Assembly: GCA_032622095.1 (NCBI GenBank)
Contig: CP136063.1
Span: forward strand, 144,853,950 to 144,917,949
Direction: 5' to 3'
Source: Siphonodentalium dalli
Taxonomy: Eukaryota > Mollusca > Scaphopoda > Gadilida > Siphonodentaliidae
Length of the DNA stretch: 64,000 nucleotides
Shown: in pieces, positions 57,690 to 64,000 of the stretch
Layout: each line of letters opens with the position of its first letter
Position numbering within the stretch: position 1 is the first letter of the stretch
Position numbers and translations under genes: made by a program
Notes under the pieces: model-generated
Databases searched by the model: none
What the model was told of the DNA's origin: nothing
What the model saw: only the letters and a program-made list of their open reading frames with translations

Positions 57690-57960
57690 TTAACATCATA
57701 ACTTGAACAAATATCAACTGATTTGTTGATATTTGATATATGAGACTTGCTCATTAATGCTCAACAATGTCTTGATCGATTTTGAAAACCGGTCAGGTCT
57801 GTGAAGCACAGCCCTTAATTAGTTAATTTTTAATAGTGCCATAACTTGAAAAAAAATTATCAACTGATTTTGTTATATTCGGTATATGAGACTCGCTTAA
57901 TAATGTCTTGTTCGAATTCAAAGTCTACTAATATGGTTTATAAGCATTCTTTCTCTATTT
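57690..57960 (+). repeat. Satellite, left part (about two ~150-bp units)
   Basis: The units contain ATAACTTGAA, ATCAACTGATTT, ATATGAGACT and AATGTCTTGATCGA. They match the array at 61790-62500 on the far side of the hAT insertion. Confidence 0.7.
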
Positions 57961-58464
57961 CTATAGATTACATGTATCTCATCCTGTTTTTTTGAAGATA
58001 TCCTACAAGCTATCCAACAGTGAACAGAATTTAGATCCTACTCAGGCTACTGGTAACTCTTAAGAAGAATTAGGATAGATGAAACAGTAACTATTAAGGT
58101 TATGGATCTACCACAGGTAACTTGAATTTTTAGCTGCATTAATTTTAGACTTATTTTAGTTCAACTGAGAAATAGTTATGACTGCTTGTCCAGGCAACTT
58201 AACTTGAAAGAGTTGTGTGGTATAGCGTGATACAAGGTGATTTGGGACCAGTGTTCACGCTGGCGGTAGCCATTTTAGCCATTGGCGAAAATAAATTGTA
58301 AATGGCGAAAAAAAGACCAAATGGCGAAAAAAATGGCTACATTAATTTATTCTCAAATATGTCCATCTGGACATGGTGGCGATTATAAACACACAAGCAG
58401 TCATCGGTCTAATAACATCACGCGCAGCTGACATCCGTACAACAAAAGCGTTGCCACCCCGTGT

Positions 58465-58854
58465 ATGTTACGCGCGCGGTTCGAAATACAACTGGAATCA
58501 CCATCACCCACAGCGGCGGCTCGAGCAGAAATGGAGATGGATCCACCATTCTCTACACCGGAGACGCCAACCTACATCGGACAGGTGTCCCCGGAGGAAA
58601 ATCCTGGTCAGGCAGAAGCAACACTTAGTACACCTGAGCGGCTAATTATTTCACTGACAAATGCATTGCAACATCTAGCCCCAGGACTGGGATACGACCG
58701 AACAGTCGCCTACATAGAGACCTTGCGAGCAGAAAGTGCACCGGCTAAAACCGCAAACAACAACACACCACAAAAGGAACAGCCACCTGCCAAAAGAAGA
58801 AAAAAAGAAGAAAAAATAAATTCTGTAAAATGTTTTTTTCTTCTTGATATCTAA
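58465..58854 (+). CDS. Small ORF within hAT element (129 aa), function unknown
   Basis: It has an ATG and 129 codons. The N-terminus is acidic/Pro/Thr-rich, then a helical segment (PERLIISLTNALQHLAPGLG), then a likely nuclear localisation signal (PPAKRRKKEEK). No DDE, BED zinc finger or hAT dimerisation motif is seen. Shortly after the stop, AAAGGGCC-TCTC-GGCCCTTT (58884-58903) forms a perfect 8-bp stem. It could be a remnant of the autonomous element's protein or of captured sequence. Confidence 0.35.
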   Translation: MLRARFEIQLESPSPTAAARAEMEMDPPFSTPETPTYIGQVSPEENPGQAEATLSTPERLIISLTNALQHLAPGLGYDRTVAYIETLRAESAPAKTANNNTPQKEQPPAKRRKKEEKINSVKCFFLLDI

Positions 58855-59086
58855 TTAAAGGCAAAAAACATGAGGGATTAAGGAAAGGGCCTCTCGGCCC
58901 TTTCGACAATCCCGGGGCCAGCCACCCCAAACCACTCACCTAAACAAAAAAAGTATGTTACGCGATCCGATGGGCTTGGAGCAATTAGTAATAGGTGTTC
59001 ATTGGTATTGATTTCATGCAGGGTCAATGGCAGACGCTTTGTGTTGTAATAAACGCAACTTTTGAGTGGGGATAAGGGAAAAATGC

Positions 59087-60632
59087 TTAACATGTTGAAC
59101 CCGTAACACCGATATTTAGGTGCAAACGAACCGTGACTATATCCCGTAACACCGATATTTCGGTGCAGCGACGACATGATTCGGTAGCAAATTTATATAT
59201 AGTATAACGAGCGTCAGACCCACTGATTTATATTTAAATTGCCCCCACATATGTCAGCGGCGCGCATGGTTCGTATGGAATGGTTGGTCGCTAGTATCGG
59301 GTAGAAATATATGCGCATAGCATATAATCTACAAAAACATACGATATTTTAAGCGGACTGTGCCGCTATATTTAGGGCATATAATTTCGTGTTCCCCGTG
59401 TGTGTACAGAACAGACATAATTTAGACACACAATTTCAGTTTAAATTACCCTCGCGTATATTATTCAGTGTTCTATCGCCTATCAAGTTGATTTATTCGC
59501 GCATGCGCAGACCAGCACAATGACAAATAAATGGTTTATAACGTACTTATACACGACATACCAACTAACATATATATTTAAATGGGCCTATTGAAGTCAG
59601 CGCTGGCAAAGGTGTGTATATGGATTGGCTGCCCGCTAGAAACGGGTAGGAAAATATGCACATGCGCGCAGGCTATAATTCATTTTGAAAAATGAGTTTA
59701 AGTGAATTGTGGCGCTATATATGACATATAGTTGCATGTTTCACATGTTCAGTAGACACAATCTAGACAGCTTACTTGAACAATGGGGCCACGATATGTT
59801 ACGGGAAATTACGTTGTTTCTGCATGGTCTCTGTAATATCAGTCTCTGTTATGCCACATGCGGCAAAAAGTCTATTGCATATCAAGTTGACTTACTCGCA
59901 CATGGTCAGGTATATCTTAAATTTCACATTAGAATATTGGTTGCATCGAAACGCAATTCGCTGATGTATAATTACAACGTTAAAAGCTAGAATTCGTTTA
60001 TCCTGCAAATTTCGGGTAGTTGCCTAGTAACTGTTTCTAAGGAGAGATCGGGTGGCAAAGTATCCCGGTCTTACAATGATCAGTGGTCCATGCATGCATA
60101 GCATGCCTGTACAGTTTCAGTTATGTGTCCCCTTTGAACATAACCAACACCACGCGACTATAGACACTGTCTAAATTAAGGCAAAACATACCACTGAATA
60201 GTTAGTGCAATGTCATTCGATCATTAGTGGTATTTGCTTAGCAACCGTTGCTACCCATGAATGGGATATTTGGTTCACTATTCTGGTCGGGTATATCTCA
60301 AATTTCACGTTAGGGTATTTATTACCTGTATCAAAAAACGCAATCACTGAGATTGAATAACGATGCTATAAGCTATATTTACATTTTCCAGTCAATTCCG
60401 GGTAGTTGCCTAGCAACCGTTACCAAGGAATTGCCGCGAGGCAACAAAGTCTCGCGATCTTATACTGATCGCTGATCCATGGGGGACTAACCTGCAAAGT
60501 TTCAGACCTGGGTCACAGTTTGAACATAATCAACGCCATGCGACTAGAACTGTCTAATTTAAGCGGAAATACCACTGGGAGCACCGGGTCAGGGTGTCGA
60601 TCACTGTGGGGCGTCAGGGTTCAAAGGGTTAA
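59087..60632. mobile_element. piggyBac-like non-autonomous element, complete, 1.5 kb
   Basis: The left end TTAACATGTTGAACCC (59087-59102) and right end GGGTTCAAAGGGTTAA (60617-60632) are inverse, with TTAA at both borders. The first ~740 bp are the inverse of window positions 1-773. Internal halves partly repeat each other (59840-60100 against 60230-60540: GGTAGTTGCCTAGTAACTGT and similar). No transposase. Confidence 0.8.
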
Positions 60633-61789
60633 CCACTTTACGTGACGGAGGTTTTTGTTTCGAGTCAAGTTTCCAAAATGAATTTCTTGCATTTGCAGTT
60701 TAATCCCTATTAATTAATTCCAACTTTTTACAAAACCGATCGATCTGTCCAACTAGCCGCGATTAAAATTATCCTAATTGCGTAGTCACCAGTGTATACC
60801 TATTATTTTCCCGCGAATTGAACAAATATGTACCAGATACGCATAGGCATAGATAAAACTATGCACAAACTCGCGAATAAATAAAACTTTAGGTTCCGTT
60901 CAGATATCGTATTGCATATTTTCGCTATATGTTAATACACCGCAATTTGTTTTTATGTGCGATGGTCTAAAAGCTTTCATTGTATGTGGAATCGATTGTT
61001 ATTGCTCATATTACATTGTTATTGTTTTCTTTTGTCAATAAAATGTAATATACGTTCAATTTATATGAAAAAAAACATTCTCAAACAAGTGGCTAAATTA
61101 AATTCGAAGTGGCTAAAAAAATTGGCATTTGGCTAAAATAATGGCTAAAGGAATTTCTGGGCCAGCGTGAACACTGTTTGGGATATGACCAATACCAACA
61201 CGAACCGATGGGTGGTATTGGTCCTGTTGAGTCTTGTATCATGCTATAACACACAACACAAGACACTGTAACATTTTTACCATGTTGACAATTCTAACCA
61301 ATTGGGAAAAAATGCTCCATCTGTGAGTTTGCATGCCAAAAGTTACATTTTGAACGAATCTGATAACATTACTCTCACATGCCTTTAGAATAATCATGAT
61401 GGCCCAATGATGAATTTTGTTTACATGTCAGATTCCAAATGATAACAACCAAGATCAGAATAAAAATTGAGGTCTGTTGGATTGGGAAGAAGATGTTAAA
61501 GCATTCAGAGGGGTAGTTGTGGAAAATGGTTTCTGTATAATTCCAAGTGATGTCCACCAAGATGACTTGGATAAGAACAAAAATCTATACTTTTTGCCAA
61601 ATCTTTCCATGATGGGAGGTGGAAGTGGGTTGAGATATTTAGACCTGAGTATCCCCTCTCCACCATGAATGAGCATAAGAAAAACAAGTTTAAGTTTGTT
61701 ACAAACCTATGTAACACAGCCATTTATTGATGAATTGTGACAATTTTTGGTACATGACTTTATTCTCACATTTGACAGAAAGTCAGGCC

Positions 61790-62500
61790 AGCCCCGTCTT
61801 TTAACCAGAGTTATCCCACTTATGTATATGTAATTTTATGTCCATTAGTGTGGTAACTTTATAACAAATGTCAGCTAATTAAATTCCTATTTGGTTTATT
61901 GATCTTTCACAACAATGTCTTGATTGAGTTAAACAACCAGTTTTGTCCAATTTGTTTTACCTGAGTTACAGCCCTTAGTTTATCTCTTTTGAGCAATTTT
62001 GGGGAAATTTATGTCTGATGCACGATAACTTGAACAAACTTCAACTGATTCCATTCGTATTGGGTGTATGTATCGTTTACAACAATATCCTGAACGAGTT
62101 CGAAAACCAAATTTGTCCGAGATTTTTTACCTGCGTTATGGCCCCTAGATTGTCTATTTTAGCAATTTTATGACTGTTAGCACGGAAATTTCAACTGTAT
62201 CCATTCATATTGAGTGTATGGATCTTTCACAGCAATATCATGATTGAGTTCGAAAACCAGGTTTGTCCGATTATTTTTACGGCCCTAGTTTGTTTATTGT
62301 CAGCAAGTTTATGACCATTTGCGTGATAACTTGAAGAAACTTTCAACTGATTCCATTCATATTGGGTATATGGACCTTTCACAACTATAACCAATATCTC
62401 GGTTGAGTTCAAAAACCGGGTTTGTCCGTTTTTTTTTACCTGAGTTATGGCCCTTAATTCTGAGTTATGATTCTGAAGGGGAAAAAAACCCGGATTAAAG
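61790..62500 (+). repeat. Satellite, right part (about five ~150-bp units)
   Basis: The units carry AACTTGAACAAACTTCAACT, CATTCATATTGGGT, TTTCACAACAAT, TTGAGTTCGAAAACCAG, TTTGTCCG and GAGTTATGGCCCTTA, diverged by roughly a fifth. They match 57690-57960. Confidence 0.8.
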
Positions 62501-62553
62501 CCATCTTTGATGAGCAACCCTAGTTTTGTCATCCTTGGGTGGGAGTATTTATA

Positions 62554-63233
62554 CAGTTAAACTTCGTTACGTCGAATCGCAAGGGACCGTTGGATTACTT
62601 CGAGTTATCCGAGTGTTCGACTGTTTTTACCATTTGGTGACCACAAATTCCAACCAGTTGAATTCATATCGATCCGATATGGCCCACGATTGCTGCATCA
62701 GTGTCATGGCATCGAGAACATTCAAATTGAGTTCAGCCTTCTTGTCAATAGCATTTCTTCGTTTGGAACATTGTTTTCGTTTTGGGAAGACATGACTGAA
62801 TGAAATTATTCTCTGTATCAGGCCGTTTAAATATGGTTTTCATTTCGCCTGTCAACACTACTAATCCTCACAGGAGAAATTGACCCCCACACCTCGTTAA
62901 TATGCTAAATAAACAATGCATTAGGATAAATAAAGACTCCAGGAAACTTCACAGCTTTTTAGGGTAATGAATAGAAGCACACTGAGTTATAATCACATGG
63001 CGATGCGTCGCCGACGGCGCTTCGATTTAACCATAGTAATTAGTGTTATAATCTGGCTGGTGGGACTAAATTTCGTTTCGACTTAAGCGGAATTTCGACT
63101 TATCCACCTTCGACTTAACCGTAATTATTCTAATGGCTTTGCTCACAAGCTCAGCCGGGACCAGGCGATGTCTTCGACTTAAGTGGGGTATTCGAGTTAC
63201 CGACGTCACGTTCGACTTAACAAAGTTTAACTG
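62554..63233. mobile_element. pogo/Tigger-like non-autonomous element, 680 bp
   Basis: The ends are CAGTTAAACTTCGTTACGTC and the inverse of CAGTTAAACTTTGTTAAGTC, flanked by TA on both sides (62552-62553, 63234-63235). The CAGT...TCGTTA-type terminus and TA target are typical of pogo/Tigger. Subterminal TTCGACTTA repeats lie at 63075-63225. No transposase. Confidence 0.85.
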
Positions 63234-63409
63234 TACTTAATGGTATGCCTGGAATCTCGCTGATTTTGTTTGTTATTATCACAGGTTGAAAAACTTTTTC
63301 TCAGAGTTGTTAGTTGAAAAGTTGCAAAAATAAACAAATTACTGTTTTATCACGGCTGCCTGGATATCTTCATCACACATCATCCTGCCCAACTGGGAAT
63401 TATATCATA

Positions 63410-64000
63410 CTAGCTGGTGGACCCAACTTCGTCCGGGCTGTTTCCCCTCTGCTTTCTGGCGAAATGCGCGATTTGACATTGAATTGATCATTTTAAAGGT
63501 CAAGGTCAGGTCGGGGTCACGATTCGACCCACCCAAAACACTCCTCGGACAAAAGTAACCGTAGGTACCAAGTTCTTCAAAATACCGTCAAAATTCGCGA
63601 TTTGACCTTGAATTGACCATTTTGAAGGTCAGGTCGGGGTCACAATTTGACCCGTCCAAAACACTCCTCGAACAAAAGTATCCCTAGGTCTCAAATTCAT
63701 CAAAATTCGTCCGTTTTACCCTATTTGACCTTAAATTGAACTTTGAAGGTCAAGATCAGGTCGGGGTCTCGATTTAACACGTTCAAAAGACTCCCCGGAC
63801 AAAGGTACCTATAGGTATCAAATTTCGTCAAAGTCCGTCCCGATTTGACCTTGAATTGACATTTTTGAAGGTCGGGGTCACGATTTGACCCGTCCAAAAT
63901 ATTCCCCAGACAAAAGTAACCCTAGGTATCAAATTTCGTCTAAATCCGTCAGGCAGTTTTCCCAGCCATAGCTAACAAAGAAACAGACAGAAGTCCCAAA
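63410..64000 (+). repeat. Tandem ~120-bp retroposon-tail repeat, cut by window end
   Basis: It starts CTAGCTGGTGGACCCAACTT and CGTCCGGGCTG, then has about four to five units with GGTCAGGTCGGGGTCACGAT, TGACCC(A/G)(C/T)CCAAAA and GGACAAAAGTA. It ends in a GACAGA tail. It is similar in plan to 32453-33305 and probably an RTE-like or SINE-like 3' tail. Confidence 0.7.

Larger units (their letters stand above)
58249..61176. mobile_element. hAT-type element, 2,928 bp, carrying a nested piggyBac-like element
   Basis: The ends are CAGTGTTCACGCTGG and CCAGCGTGAACACTG, with target duplications TTTGGGAC (58241-58248) and TTTGGGAT (61177-61184), 7 of 8 identical. TTAGCCA-type subterminal repeats are shared with 56206-56928. 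Outside the insertion, GGTATAGCGTGATACAAG (58219) and CTTGTATCATGCTATAA (61233) are inverse to each other, so the hAT element itself landed in another inverted-repeat element. No complete transposase is present. Confidence 0.85.

Overview
The window is nuclear DNA of a multicellular animal, most likely a marine lophotrochozoan such as a bivalve mollusc. This is an inference from three things: GT-AG introns, CR1/Jockey-like, L1/Tx1-like and LTR retroelements beside hAT, piggyBac-like and pogo-like DNA elements, and a ~160-bp satellite and GTCC/GTGT microsatellites of a kind common in bivalves. Almost all recognisable coding sequence is transposon-derived. No tRNA, rRNA or CRISPR was seen.

Layout. 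1-773: piggyBac-like non-autonomous element (TTAA), abutting an L1/Tx1-like LINE fragment (774-3183, minus). 3613-4845: complete hAT non-autonomous element with an exact 8-bp target duplication. 4846-7300: no gene. 7301-13214: the most unusual part, a minus-strand LTR-type element with an LTR edge and primer binding site at 12976-13214. Its leader carries seven helically spaced CArG boxes, followed by overlapping ORFs: p1 with three FUBP/KHSRP-type C-terminal motifs, acidic p2, repeat-plus-Gag p3, repeat protein p4, and L1-ORF1-like p5. Fourteen short CCCTC/GAGGG-type hairpins are scattered only through this unit. It is inserted in a decayed LINE (13215-15475). 16177-17150: CR1-like RT fragment. 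17676-17923: long foldback.

19575-22258 (plus): a three-exon BEN-domain gene with phase-compatible introns, duplicated CRE-like sites upstream, one homopolymer frameshift and TE debris in its introns. 23018-25303: 5'-truncated CR1-like LINE, cut by a short piggyBac-like element. 27214-28153: a terminal-inverted-repeat element built almost entirely of GATATC-centred palindromes. 31646-32447: foldback rich in TACACA/TGTGTA. 32453-33305: retroposon-tail tandem repeats. 34494-37972: nearly full-length but broken CR1-like LINE with a degenerate 2A-like motif. 40557-41605: frameshifted LINE ORF1. 43482-43889: LINE C-terminus. 46147-46358: near-perfect foldback. 46466-47233: an unrecognised two-exon gene model on the minus strand.

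47251-51825: ~160-bp satellite with a local three-unit (483-bp) higher-order period. 51826-55919: no gene, with a dispersed GTACGTCC motif. 55920-57180: an exon-like segment duplicated on both sides of a 723-bp hAT element. 57690-62500: a second satellite split by a 2.9-kb hAT element that itself carries a 1.5-kb piggyBac-like element. 62554-63233: pogo/Tigger-like element with TA duplication. 63410-64000: tandem retroposon-tail repeat running off the end.

The unit at 7301-13214 is the best candidate for something undescribed. It combines an LTR, fos-promoter-like regulatory motifs, transcription-factor-type FUBP repeats, Gag, an L1-ORF1-like RNA-binding protein and distributed RNA hairpins, with no pol visible. 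All family calls were made by eye; no searches were run.
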